From NCBI GenBank assembly GCA_963932465.1, contig OZ010786.1, forward strand, positions 272,088,411-272,152,410: 64,000 nt of DNA, in the 5' to 3' direction. The notes beneath the pieces were generated by a model. The model saw only the letters and a program-made list of their open reading frames with translations, was not told the DNA's origin and made no database searches. Within the stretch, counting starts at the first letter, position 1. Each line of letters begins with the position of its first letter. This DNA is from Maratus speciosus (taxonomy: Eukaryota; Arthropoda; Arachnida; Araneae; Salticidae). The position numbers were made by a program, and so were the translations under genes. Below are positions 11,752-22,779 of this stretch, piece by piece.

Positions 11752-13194
11752 ATATAGCTCTATTAAAAGTGAATGATTATGAAAATGATTATGAAAAGAG
11801 GGTGCAAAACAACAATAAAAATCCATGAAAATTTATAACGAAAAAACAATAAACAAACCACTCCCTGCTCTTCAGAAAGTGGGAGGAGTGAAAAAAGCAG
11901 GTACCAAAAACAGAAATTGGATCCTCGCGGGTTTCGCAAGATATGGCCAACCCACATACTTCAAAAGTATAAAAATAGATTTAAACTTTCAAAAACACAA
12001 CATAACAAAGCTATCTTAAAAAAATTTTTTAACGAATCAAAACTGCTTTAAAAACAAATATAACCAACCAATTCAAAATCCAAGAAAAACGATTTAGCTT
12101 ATAAAACGTAAATAAAAATTAATAAAAATTCCAATATGACTAAATCATTAAGCAATTAGAAGTATTGAACATGTGAGAAGGCCATACCCCCACCTTTACC
12201 CATGAAGACCTGAAAAAAACTTGCTACCTTTAAAACAATCACTACGCTCCACTTCTTTCCATCAGCAGGAGTTGCAAGCAAGGCCATAATCCAAGTTAGA
12301 CCAGCGTCCTGAAGACTTGTCTTTCCATTATCCTCATAATCATTAATTTTCTTTCCAAGTCACCGCAGTTTCTACTTGAAGCACATCAACATGCAGACGT
12401 TCTTAAAAAGACTTTAATCCACACCCTTCATATATTCAAGCAGCTACCTTGGCATCCATTACGGTGTTTGGCCGCTTAGCTGTTGCCACTTTAGAAAACT
12501 CTTCTCAAGTTGATTTACATAATGAAAAATAAACTGGCATGGAAATAAATTATTATAAAAAAGATTAGCAGTAAATTTAAAAATCTGTGAACTCAAAAAT
12601 TCTCTATTACTACAAATTCTATAAAATCTATTAACTTTTCCCAAAATAATGTTAACAAAAACCTTTTTACTTAAATTTGAATACCAGTGTGGCATCGATT
12701 GAGTATTAAAATTTAAAAAATCCCGTTTATCAAAAAGCTTAATTAGTATATTGCTATCTTTAATTAAAATGTCTAAATCCAAAAAATTAACATGTAAACT
12801 ATCAACAGAAGCCTTATTTAATTTTAAACATCGAGGATAGATATCGTTAATCTTTTGGTATCGATTAAAGCAGTTTTTAAAGCAAGTTTTGTTTTTAAAG
12901 CAGTTTTGATTCGTTAAAAATTTTTTTAAAGATAGCTTTGTTATGTTGTGTTTTTGAAAGGTTAAATCTATTTTTATACTTTTGGAGTATGTGGGTTGTC
13001 TATATCTTGCGAAACCCGTGAGGATCAAATTTCTGTTTTTGGTACCTGCTTTTTTCACTCCTCCCACTTTCTGAAGAGCAGGGAGTGGTTTGTTTATTGT
13101 TTTTTCGTTATAAATTTTCATGGATTTTTAGTGTTGTTTTGCACCCTCTTTTCATAATCATTTTCATAATCATTCACTTTTAATAGAGCTATAT
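11752..13194. mobile_element. Partial PLE with 305-bp inverted ends, near TA microsatellites
   Basis: Arms at 11752-12057 and about 12889-13194 are inverted copies, about 96% identical by eye. The shared outer edge is atatagctctattaaaag. Between them lies the 3' part of a reverse transcriptase on the minus strand. (TA)n tracts lie outside on both sides (11521-11666 and 13195-13300). PLEs are known to insert with inverted partial copies, and Naiads favour microsatellites; this arrangement fits both. The stretch 12058-12458 between the left arm and the RT remnant holds no gene and may be 3' untranslated sequence. Confidence 0.7.
12459..13121 (-). pseudogene. PLE reverse transcriptase C-terminal fragment
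   Basis: A 220-codon open frame. Its second half reads NFLDLDILIKDS, then LIKLFDKRDFLNFN and VNRFYRICSNREFL. This matches the thumb of the Naiad at 8760-9020 in spacing and residues (FLDLKITIKDS, LYDKRKEF, ICS-like). The 'DKR' where canonical PLEs have 'YRK' points to the Naiad side. The catalytic YxDD part and any nuclease are absent, so this is a 5'-truncated copy. The first 75 codons lie in the inverted arm, and an almost identical open frame recurs on the plus strand at 11825-12019. No function is assigned to that part. Confidence 0.65.
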
Positions 13195-13236
13195 ACATAT
13201 GTATATATATATTATATATATATGTATATATATGCG

Positions 13237-13273
<37 letters not shown>

Positions 13274-13300
13274 GTATGTATATATATATATATATTATAA
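13195..13300. repeat. TA microsatellite
   Basis: (TA)n with TATG variants directly outside the right arm of the PLE fragment. The open frame 13222-13410 starts in translated repeat and is not a gene. The following 13301-13690 shows nothing recognisable. Confidence 0.9.
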
Positions 13301-13696
13301 CGATCATCTTTTTCCCTTTGAAAATGAACGCGTGTGTGTTCGAAAGATCTCGGGTTACATTAAATAATATTTTTATATGTTTTTATATGTTTTTGTCACC
13401 TTTTAAGTAATTATAAGTATATTATAAAGTTTATTAATAACAAGGTGAAAATTTCCTTTACGACACTAGTGTTTAAAACAGTGTTTTGACTCTATTGAAG
13501 AAGAGAGAATTTCCGCTGTAAAAAACTGAAATATTTCAGTACGAAATGACGAGCATATCTGGAGTTTTTACTTGTTGTTACTCAAATTAGTATCTCGAGT
13601 AAATTTCGAGCAAATTCACGAATATCGAAAATCGTTCTTATGTAAAGTTCCCGATGGTAGTCATGGCGTCAGTTTTCGCTGGGAATAGTTTTAGTT

Positions 13697-13787
13697 ATTA
13701 GTATTTAGTTAAGGGGTATTAGTATTTAGTTAAGTAATTAGTATTTAGTTAAGTAATTAGTATTTAGTAATTAGTATTTAGTTAAGA
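13697..13787. repeat. Minisatellite attagtatttagttaagta
   Basis: Four to five imperfect tandem copies of a unit of about 14-22 bp built on 'attagtatttagttaag'. Confidence 0.85.
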
Positions 13788-14129
13788 CCATTACATTCGC
13801 TAAATTTTCATTTCGCAATTACCATAAAAAAATAATAATTAAAATTAAAATCTTAATTCAATATTTTATTTTGATAATTTACCTGATCAGTTGAATGAAA
13901 TTTATTTCTTTTAATTATGTGGAAATTTAAAATTAATGAAAATAACATTTTGGTTAAAAAGAAAGTTTAAAATAAATCTTTTGATGTTAAATTAGCCTAT
14001 GTATGACCTAGTTTTTCATTGGAATTACTTTTGCATTTTTTTAAATTTTAAGTTCATGCAAACATTTTTGATTAAACTATTTATTTCATCAAATGTCTAT
14101 TGAAGCCATCTCTTTATTATTTAAAACTT

Positions 14130-14527
14130 GTAGTTACATAACTAGTATCTTAATATTAATAAATTTGAAAAGATGAAAAATGAAAGAAGGTGAAGGCAAT
14201 TTACATTTCGTAAACAGAAATTCATAACTAACAAAATTATGATATTTATTAAAAGTTGGCATTCATAAATATTTTTAAAATATGGAAGGATATAATAAAA
14301 TAAACGCGATACTTTTTTCGGGTCTTCATTTGCCACACTATGTAAATATTAATCCGTTGTAGTTATATTCTGAAAAACCAAGAAATTATTAATTTATAAA
14401 GTCAATCACATAAACATTAATATTTCAGTCACATTAACGTACAAACATTAACAACTTTTGAAATGCATAAAAAAATTAAAGAATGATGCATCATTTTATT
14501 TTCAAAACTTCGAGCTCTGCATATATA
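14130..14527. repeat. Diverged dispersed repeat, second copy (left part)
   Basis: Shares landmarks with 1560-2110, for example tatcttaatattaa, cattcataaata and ataataaaataaa. It is interrupted by the mariner-like foldback and continues at 15169. The open frame 14142-14336 lies in it and is not recognised. Confidence 0.45.
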
Positions 14528-15166
14528 CGAGGGAGTATTGATAAGTTTTTGCCCTCACATAGATATAATTGAGTGAAATTTATGAAATTGCTACATTTTA
14601 TTAGTCCTTTACTACATAGTCACCGTGCACAGTAACTGATTTCTGCAAATGGTAATTCAAAGAGTGGGAGGATGTATTCCAGGAGGCGCGATCGTAGACA
14701 AAAAGGGGTGCACTTTTCTAACATTTGCTAAACACCCTAAAGTGATTGTGTTTCAAAGGCCTGTGACCACTTATTTATGTTATGCACCTCATGAAACCCT
14801 CTCCCAATTTCACCCGGGGGGGGGGGCAGTTTTCTAATTTTTCAGGACATCCCTCGCCACATGAGGGGTCACAAATTAGGGGGAGGGGCTCGGGAGGTGC
14901 ATAACATGGGTAAGTTGTCGCAGGCTTTTCCAACAATATGTCACATAAGAGGGGTGGGTCGGTAAAAGTTAGAAAAGTGCCCTCCCCCCATTTGGGTGCA
15001 CTATCGCGGCTCCTGGAATGCACCCCCTCCCTAATTGAAATACCTGTTGCAGAAATGTGCTACTGTGCACGATGGCTACACAGAAAAGGGCGAATAAAAT
15101 CTAGCAATTTCATAAATTTCACTCAATTGTTTCTATATGAGAGCCAAATTTATTGATACTCCCTCA
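14528..15166. mobile_element. Mariner-like foldback MITE, copy 1
   Basis: The whole 639-bp element is one long imperfect inverted repeat. The left end is CGAGGGAGTATTGATAAGTT and the right end mirrors it, ending gatactccctca, with TA on both sides (14526-27 and 15167-68). The centre is G/C-rich, including a G13 run at 14814-14826. It matches the copy at 22780-23402 along its length. There is no transposase, so it must be mobilised in trans. The open frames at 14649-15156 are by-products of the palindrome. Confidence 0.85.
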
Positions 15167-15168
15167 TA

Positions 15169-15640
15169 TAAGAGAAAATTTCACACAAACTTTTCATTTC
15201 TCATAAAGTTCGTACGTAAAGATTTAAAATCCTTTCAATTAACCTATAACATATTATTATTTCCGAATATCTCATTATATTTAGAATTGAAATTCAAAAA
15301 TTCAGAGTGCTCAAATTAAAGAATTAATGACGCCTACACTTAGATAATTGCACTTTTAACAGATAGTTTGAAGATACTAAATAAGCAATCAGAGATTGAA
15401 AGGACTGAATAGAATACTTGAATAAAAAATTAAAGCAAAAATGGCCTCAGGTAAGCAAGATAATTTGATGAGCTTTCGCACAACAAACATTTTTCAAAGT
15501 TAGAACTAATTTTGCATTCATTTATACGCATATTTATTTGTTCGTTGTTAAAAGTATGCACATGTATGCATAAACATGTTTATAAACATGTTTATATTAT
15601 AAAGATACCATAAAACAAGATTACAATTAAATTAAAAAAA
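15169..15640. repeat. Diverged dispersed repeat, second copy (right part)
   Basis: Corresponds to 2120-2242 plus 3018-3330. The word atctcattatatttagaa at about 15270 matches atctcaatatatttagaa at about 2218, which is where the Helitron-like element begins in the first copy. This copy therefore shows the site without that insertion. Confidence 0.5.
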
Positions 15641-15913
15641 TCAAAAAACTCGACTGCGTAAAAAGCGAACTAATGAATTATTTCTCATCAATGTGAAACT
15701 ATTTTTTTTTTTTTTCAATTCCTACTATTAGCTCACACTCTCGCTATATATATTTTGTTCAAATTTTCAATCGTTAATAAAATATTTATTATTCATCCAA
15801 TCAAGCTCAAATAATTTTTTTAAAACTTATAGTGGTTGACACTTGATGTTAAAGCAGATTTTTTTTCAAATATTAATTCATTAATTAAATTAAATTAATT
15901 AATTTTCAATAAT

Positions 15914-15984
15914 CGAGAGAGCCCTCTTCTTGATCAAGGTATTTTAAAACCGAGAGAGCCCTCTTCTTGATCAAGGCATATTAA
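15914..15984. repeat. 37-bp direct tandem duplication
   Basis: Two adjacent copies starting cgagagagccctcttcttga (15914 and 15951), almost identical, which suggests a recent duplication. Confidence 0.9.
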
Positions 15985-16999
15985 GCGCCACTCAAGAGGA
16001 AAGAAGAATGGGAGAAAAAAAATTCTCTTATTGACCTGAGTAGGAATTGACTTAAAATATTTCTTTTATATTACTTGCTTATGTAACTTACCTATATTTT
16101 TTATTTACTTGTATTGATGACTTTTAAGTTGTGTTTAATTGTTATATCCTATCTATAAACACTGTTTTGATGAGGTCTATAGATGGCTATGATGGTTAGA
16201 GTTGCAGTAAAACTAGAGATCCTACATACACAACTTCCAGGTTGTATAATATTTTAACGGAGCTTCTGACTGTAAAATAGTCAATGAAACATCGTCTTCA
16301 TTTTGAAAGACCTATCCAATGATATGCCACTCAATAGGGTACGTAATTTATTTTCGTCTCTACCGCCATTTTGTATTTTACGGACGACATTTTGAATTTA
16401 TGAAAACAAAACCTAGCCTATAACCATTGGGCCGTTAAGACGAATTGATAGAGACCTCATTCATTAAAATCCATCCCGTCGTTGGGATGTTTCGAGGGTA
16501 TAAAGAAATCCACATACCCAGATACGCGTGAAACACGTAACCCTTCTTGACAGTCGTGTAATAAACGTACAACCTTTTTCGAGTCTTGAGCGTCGACGTC
16601 ATTTAAATGTTATCTGGATAAAAAGGAAGAATTATATTATTCAAAGTTTGTGTAAGATCCAGCTTCTACTTTTTTGAGGAAATGTATAACACTAACGAAA
16701 AGTGTAGGAAAAATTCCGCATGTTTAAATTTTCTTTAGTACCTATTATGCCTGAAAAGATATTTGTTTTAAAACTAGGATCTTTGAAAAATACAATGCCT
16801 GAATATTCTAAATATTGAATACATAATGTTTTAAATTATATTTACGTGTCTCATCACAACAAATTTTTCGTTAAGGATTTCAGAATGATAAATAGACAAT
16901 ACAATATTTTCATTCTTGATTAAAAATGAAAAACGAACAACGAAAATTTAGAAAAAAAAAATCCTACCTTTCCAATAATGAGTAAAAGTTACAAAATAT
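15985..16999. other. Non-coding DNA, nothing recognised
   Basis: Somewhat richer in G/C around 16300-16600 than its surroundings, but I see no open frame, splice signals or repeat termini that I can name. Confidence 0.5.
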
Positions 17000-17925
17000 C
17001 GGATGAGCCAAAAATTCGTTACAACTTTAAAAACTCATAAAAATTTTTAATTTATATTTTTCATATAATTTATGTCTTTACATATGCACATTACTATGTT
17101 TTTATGTAGCAAATTCATTAATTTGAATTATTTTTGAATAGTACCAACTATGATTTTTTAAATAGTTTCTTCCCACGTTAAATTTTAATACCAAAAGTAC
17201 ACATAATTTGTCCTGCATTTAAACTTTCCTGTAACTTATTTCTATATATATATATGTATACCGGTTGAGCCAAAAGTTCGCTACAACTTTAAAAACTTAT
17301 AAAAAAGGAAGAAATTATGATAAAGAAGTGCGGTTTGCAAGGAAGGGCTCACAAGGAAATCGGATTTTTTCAGCAGAAAAAAAAATAGTTAAAAAATCAC
17401 ATGTAGAGGACGCTGACGACCTGCAACACAATGAACAGGACGACAGTTGTGTCGTAGAATGTTCCGGAAGTCATGTTGAGCATTTGTTATTGGAAGAACA
17501 ATTGACTGGAGCGTATTGTTGTCCTGTTCATTGTGTTGCAGGTCGTCAGGGTCCTCTACATGTGATTTTTTAACTATTTTTTTCTGCTGAAAAAATCCGA
17601 TTTCCTTGTGAGCCTTTCCTTGCAAACCGCACTCCTTTATCATAATTTCTTCCTTTTTTATAAGTTTTTAAAGTTGTAGCGAACTTTTGGCCCACCCGGT
17701 ATACATATATATATATAGAAATAAGTTACAGGAAAGTTTAAATGCAAGACAAATTATGTGTACTTTTGGGATTAAAATTTAAAGTGGGAAGAAACTATTT
17801 AAAAAATCATGGTTGGTACTATTCAAATTAATTCAAATTAATGAATTCGCTACATAAAAACATAGTAATGCGCATATGTAAAGACATAAATTATATAAAA
17901 ATTATAAGTTTAAACTTTTTATTGG
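17000..17925. mobile_element. 0.9-kb palindrome with nested mariner-like element
   Basis: Almost the whole interval is one inverted repeat, with arms of about 450 and 430 bp meeting at about 17455-17500. The inner part, 17261-17699, starts ccggttgagccaaaagttcg and ends with its inverse, with TATA on both sides. About 220 bp of flanking sequence on each side is also mirrored. A second, diverged copy of the terminal word (cggatgagccaaaaattcg) lies at 17000, so an older element may carry a younger terminus-like copy inside it. Two mirrored open frames (17265-17573 plus, 17389-17643 minus) follow from the symmetry and are not genes. Confidence 0.8.
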
Positions 17926-18328
17926 AGATTAAAGTTCAAGGGAAATTTTATATCCAACAGAGTGAAACTTAAAAATGCAGAAATTGAACTGTGAACATTT
18001 TGCTGAAAGTGCTAATGCTCCGCCAAATGAGCTACCGTAGCAATTGAACGTGTAACATCCAACACAAAGTTCGTAATTATTATGGTTGATTTATGAGGAA
18101 CGAACGAAAATTCGTGGATTCATAATTAAGTGAAATGTGTATTATGCCGTGGGTAATACAGATCAATGGCATAAAGATTCATCTGTATAACTGAGAATTG
18201 CAGCAGAATGCTAATTAGACTGTGAAATGTGTCGGCCGGAATCGTCCACTTTATCTCAGTGGGCAAATGTGTATCTCAATAGGCAAAGCACTGGCATAAT
18301 TATCAAGAAAGAGCTTGGTGCAATACAA
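17926..18328. other. Non-coding DNA, nothing recognised
   Basis: No open frames of note and no terminal repeats. It lies between the palindrome and the PLE pair. Confidence 0.5.
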
Positions 18329-19400
18329 TAGAAGTGTAAAAAATAACAACGTTAAAAGCACCAAAATTTTTAAATTTTAAGCATACCGGTTTCGGTAGCA
18401 TATAGCATACCTTCCTCAGTGCTAAGGATGACCGAAGTTTGCTCACATATATAAGAGTGATGAGAATTCAAGTTAAAGGTTAATTGACCAATGGGAAAAC
18501 AGAAGATTGCTGATAACAGCCAACAGGAAAAAAGTAGTGAGAAAAGTAGGAACCCAAGTACTGAGAAATTGCTTAGAAGAAAAAAAATAAGAGAAAGAAA
18601 TTTTTATGTAATATTTCCAAAAATCTGATAATGAGGGAATAGCGAAATCACAATTAACAATATTTAAAAACAAAATTATAAATATGAAATACTTCAAGGA
18701 AGTTAAGTTCGTGTATAGAAGTAGGTTTAGAGATTATTTTAACCGAATTGAAGTCAAAAGTATGATTCATCTCCCAGCAATGTTTTGCAATAGAGGATTT
18801 ATATATTATTTTAATATATTGTTGATGTTTTTGATACGAAATTTTAAGCAGCGTTTGTTTGTCCAATACAAGAACATACACCAATACACACTGGCAATTA
18901 ATACGGTAGATACCCTATGAATTGTATAATTCAATAGGGTATTTGAGTTTGGATAGGGTGAGTTTATTGGTAGGGCAAAAATTATTTTGAAGTCATATTG
19001 TCTAAGAATTTTAGCAATGGGAAAGCTTGATTTTGGAAAGAAGGGTAACGCAATGCTAATATTGAAAAGAGTAGAAGACTGAGGAGTGTTAGAGGAACGA
19101 GGATGCTTTAGTTTAAATAGATCAGTATAAATTATAACCTCTATCAATAAGAGGTTTGTAACCTCTATCAATCGCAATGGCTTTAATGTATTGAATTTCA
19201 CTATTAAATGATTGAGAATCAGAGCAAACATGTATGGCATGATTTATAAAGGTATAAAAAGAGGCCATTTTTTGGCTTGGAGGATGACAAGAACTAGCAT
19301 GGGGTGGCAGGGAAACAGCGAAGCTTTTGCGATAAACGGATGTAGTGAAACCGCTTACAGTGCGGGTGACAAGGGTATCCAAAAACTGTAACACTCGCAT
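18329..19400 (-). pseudogene. Canonical PLE fragment: RT thumb plus C-terminal GIY-YIG
   Basis: Read from 19400 downward. First comes the RT thumb (LQFLDTLVTRTVSGF, TTSVYRKSFAV, SSCHPPSQKMASF), then a linker (SSTLFNISIALPFFP and AKILRQYDFKIIFALP). The GIY-YIG nuclease follows: GIYRINCQC, SSIAKHCWEMNH, and IHELNFLE with the likely catalytic glutamate. The 3' tail includes ctgaggaaggtatgctat and gctaccgaaaccggtatg. The frame changes at least twice: near 19140-19240, where a short repeat (acctctatcaat) is duplicated, and at the YIG strand, where extra sequence disrupts the YIG motif. The order RT then nuclease is that of canonical animal PLEs, unlike the element at 6698. Everything upstream of the thumb is missing. 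Confidence 0.85.
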
Positions 19401-19412
19401 TGTAACCAGTAT

Positions 19413-19998
19413 TCTCTACTGTATCAGTTACCGCATCTACCATATTAATTGCCAGTGTGACCTTTCCTATATTGGACAAACTAAACGCATTTCTTATGAA
19501 AGAACATCAACAATGTATTAAAAGAAAGAAATCAATAAATCCTCTATTGCAAAACATTGTTGGGAGATGAATCATATTTTTGATTTCAATTCGGTTAAAA
19601 TAACCTCTAAACCTACTTCTATACACGAACTTAACTTCCTTGAAGCATTTTATATTTATAAAAATTTTAAAAATATTATTAATTGTGAATTCGCTATTCC
19701 CCCATTATCAGATTGTTAGAAATATTACATAAAATCTTCTTTCTTTAAAATTTTTTAAAGCAATTTCTCACTACTTCGGTACCATTTCCCATATATTTTC
19801 CTATTGGCTGTTACCTGCAATCGTCTGTTTTCCTATTGGACAATTAACTAATAACTTGAATTCCCATCTCTACTATATATGTGAGCCAATCTCCGCCATC
19901 CTTAGAACTGAGGAAGGTATGCTACATGCTACCGAAACCGGTATGCTTAAAATTTAAAATTTTTGGTGCTTTTAACTTTGCTATTTTTTACACTTCTA
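19413..19998 (+). pseudogene. PLE GIY-YIG fragment, inverted partner
   Basis: An inverted second copy of the 3' part of the PLE at 18329-19400. It encodes IYHINCQCDLSYIGQTKR with an intact YIG, then SSIAKHCWEMNH and IHELNFLEAFYIYK, and shares the same 3' tail ending ggtatgcttaaaat and ggtgcttttaac. Stops occur after STMY and after PLSDC. The Cys-Cys-His-His pattern of PLE nucleases is present. It meets the other copy head to head at about 19400-19413, and the outer ends match until about ttttttacacttcta on both sides. It is inactive. Confidence 0.85.
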
Positions 19999-21262
19999 AA
20001 GCACTGGTATGTTAAAGCAAAAGTCCATTCACTCTGTTCTGTTACATATATTTCTTTATTTAACATCCAATGTAAAGATCACAGGAAACGTGAGTTACAG
20101 GAAAATATACACCATTTTTCTTATTTAAACTTTTCCACGAATTAATGATAAAAGCATTGAACTTTATTGGAATATAAAATAAAGATTGAGATCAGGGAGA
20201 CACACTGATAGTTATAAAAGTTTAGTTACTAACAACTATTCGAAAACAAATATTACTAGAATCACATATTATATAAATCTGCTTTTAGATATAAAATGTT
20301 CGTGTAACGCGCACCCCTGATTTTTAAATACATTTTTCGTATAAACTCAACGCGGCATACACAAGTAGATATTATTTACATTTTTTTTCTTTTAATGTTT
20401 AACACAAGATCATAAAAAAAATTAGCAACCAATTTTAGTATTTTTTACTGTTTGTAAATCCAATATCATGTTTGTTTTTTAAATTTTGCAATTACGTAAG
20501 ATTTTTAATTATTTTATTTAATTAATCCACTTTATATGTACTGTTAAGTGGAAAACATGCTTTTCATTTATGTAAATATAATTCATCATTGACAGGGTCT
20601 ATATATCAAGTGCATATTCAAATCCAACTCTACCTTCTACAGCAGTCTAACGTGATCTTAATTAGAGTAAAGGCGTGAAAGTCCAAATCGAATATTTATG
20701 AAATGAAATCCAGCAATCAACTGACAGTCGACTATTTAACAAGTGGCACTACGAAGAACTAACAAGCTTAATTTAACTAATGTGAAGAGCAATATTCTTC
20801 TCAATTCTAGCTAAGAGCATATTGTATTTCAGAATTACAATCAATTTCAGAAATGAAATCTAACTCTGCGCGGAATATATAGTAGCACACTATAACTCTA
20901 TTCCTAAAATTCAATCTTGGTTAAAATCAGATGATATTAATGTAAATCAAGAAAGAAAATCATAAGTCAAGCATAGATCATGAAACTTTTTCAACACATC
21001 CTGAATACAGGAACGGAATTTCACCTTTTTAAAAGGCGAAGAGATTTTAGAAATTACCGTCTATAGCCGAGAAAATACTGAAATTATTTTGTACATTCGT
21101 GTGTAAGATCTATAGATTTTTACATACAATACATATTATGCTAAAAATTTAGTTTAGTTAGAAAATGCATAACGCAGTTGAAAATTCGTCTTCACAAATT
21201 TCCAACAGTAGAGGGAAATGCACTCGAATAATTTTGATTAGCTATGTTTCTTATTTGCAGTA
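19999..21262. other. Non-coding DNA, nothing recognised
   Basis: AT-rich sequence without long open frames or clear repeat ends. Confidence 0.5.
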
Positions 21263-21997
21263 CAGTCGAACTTCCCTTTAACAACGTCCCTATTTAACGA
21301 AGTTTTCTAATTAACGAAATTTTCTGCCGAACCTTGACTTTGAACGCAATTAACATGTAAGTTAATCTCCATATTACGAAAAATATATTCTATATAGCGA
21401 AGTTTATTCCACTTTTGTGCGAGTACAGCAATCAAACGGAGAGGTTGTTTGCGACGTATGTATGAATATATTTCAGCGGATTGTATGAAAATGAAATTAT
21501 TTATTTAATAATTTCCATTCAATAGAAGAAATTTAAAAAGCCTTCGATACAAGAAGAAGGGGATTCCAGTTTCACGAAAATGTTACAGATGAATTGTTCG
21601 GATACTTAAAAAAGCGGGAAAAGTTTTATGAAAACTGTATTTTTTATAAGAAACCTGTAACAAAGAAATATTAAAGACATTTTAAAAGTTAAGGATTTGA
21701 AATACTGAGAAAAAGAGAAAAGTTACGCTACGCTTCAGTTTTTGTTTCTCTCTGTATTATGTGATTTTATAGACATTATTCTAATAAAAATTTTCTCATG
21801 TGTCTACATTGCATTAAAAAAATACTGTCTGAATTAAAATACATTCTTCCAATATTTCCATTTTATGTGTATTTTTCATTTAATGCGTATGTATTTTATT
21901 ATACAAATTTTATGAATTTGATTTGATTTATATTTAACGAATTTTCTTCATAACGAATTATTTAAGTGTAACGACGAGACTTCGTTAAATAGAGCTG
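21263..21997. mobile_element. Pogo-like TIR element
   Basis: The left end CAGTCGAACTTCCCTTTAAC and the inverse of the right end, CAGCTCTATTTAACGAAG, share the TTTAACGAAG core, which recurs near both ends. TA lies on both sides (21261-62 and 21998-99). At 735 bp with no recognisable transposase it is non-autonomous. The CAGT(N)GAAC-type terminus is typical of pogo/Tigger elements. Confidence 0.7.
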
Positions 21998-22525
21998 TAT
22001 TTCATACACTCCTAACACCAAATTAAAATTTAATTGAGGAAAAAAGGGCACAACACCACTGAAAGCATACATACAATAATTAACATCTATAGGCGAATAA
22101 GTATGGAGTTCTTTTGGTTGAATTTACTTAGATTCTATAAACACCTCTTACTATACTAAATAACAGTTTTGGTAAAAAATGCATGACTTATTAAAAAGAC
22201 TCCCTTAAGCACCTCATACTAAGTGATGCTTACGAATCATTTTGAGTAGACCTGTATACGATCTATAGAATTTGTACACACCAAATTGTATGCAAAAATT
22301 TACTTAAATGTAAAAATGCAGGAAATATTCCTGGAAGCACTGCTACCGGAATATATCTGAGAATTGAAGAATGTCCGTTTCTTTTCTCTCTGTGACAAGA
22401 AAGAAAATATCCGCCAATTGAAGAAATTTCCGTTATTTTGTTTTTGTTCTAGGATAGAAAAATTTCGTATGTTTAAAAAAGGAGGGTTTTTTTTTAACAC
22501 TTCTCCTTTTTCTTCCGTGGATAAG
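21998..22525. other. Non-coding DNA, nothing recognised
   Basis: Overlapping open frames on both strands (22300-22615) are purine/pyrimidine-rich and match no family. Confidence 0.45.
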
Positions 22526-22529
22526 CTTT

Positions 22530-22605
22530 CCGTTAAACATGGGACCGCGAGTTTCGAACCGAGTATCATAACCACTCAGCCAGCGAGCGCTTGGCACAGA
22601 GCGAG
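22530..22605 (-). repeat. tRNA-like fragment, possible SINE head
   Basis: On the minus strand, tggctgagtgg matches the RNA polymerase III A box and ggttcgaaactcg resembles the B box. The spacing is too short for an intact tRNA, so an internal part is lost or the second box lies further on in degraded form. An A-rich stretch follows downstream at about 22490. This fits a worn tRNA-derived SINE, but it is short and uncertain. Confidence 0.35.
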
Positions 22606-22779
22606 TTTAAAATGAAACTGTGGGTTTTCTTCAAATGACGGGATTAGGAGAGGCTTGATAAATTTCTTGTTCAGAAAGCTCGCAAATTTAAACTTAATTG
22701 CAGGGAGATTTTCTGGTTATGAAATATTGGTTGGTGTTTTTATATTTATAGAATAATAGATGATAAAATTTATTACCTA

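Noticed and set aside
17265..17643. Two overlapping open frames on opposite strands with shared peptides
   Set aside because: The likeness follows from the palindrome and is not a pair of genes.
22364..22615. Possible tRNA gene on the minus strand
   Set aside because: A-box-like and B-box-like words are too close together for a tRNA and no acceptor stem is visible, so it is kept only as a tRNA-like fragment.
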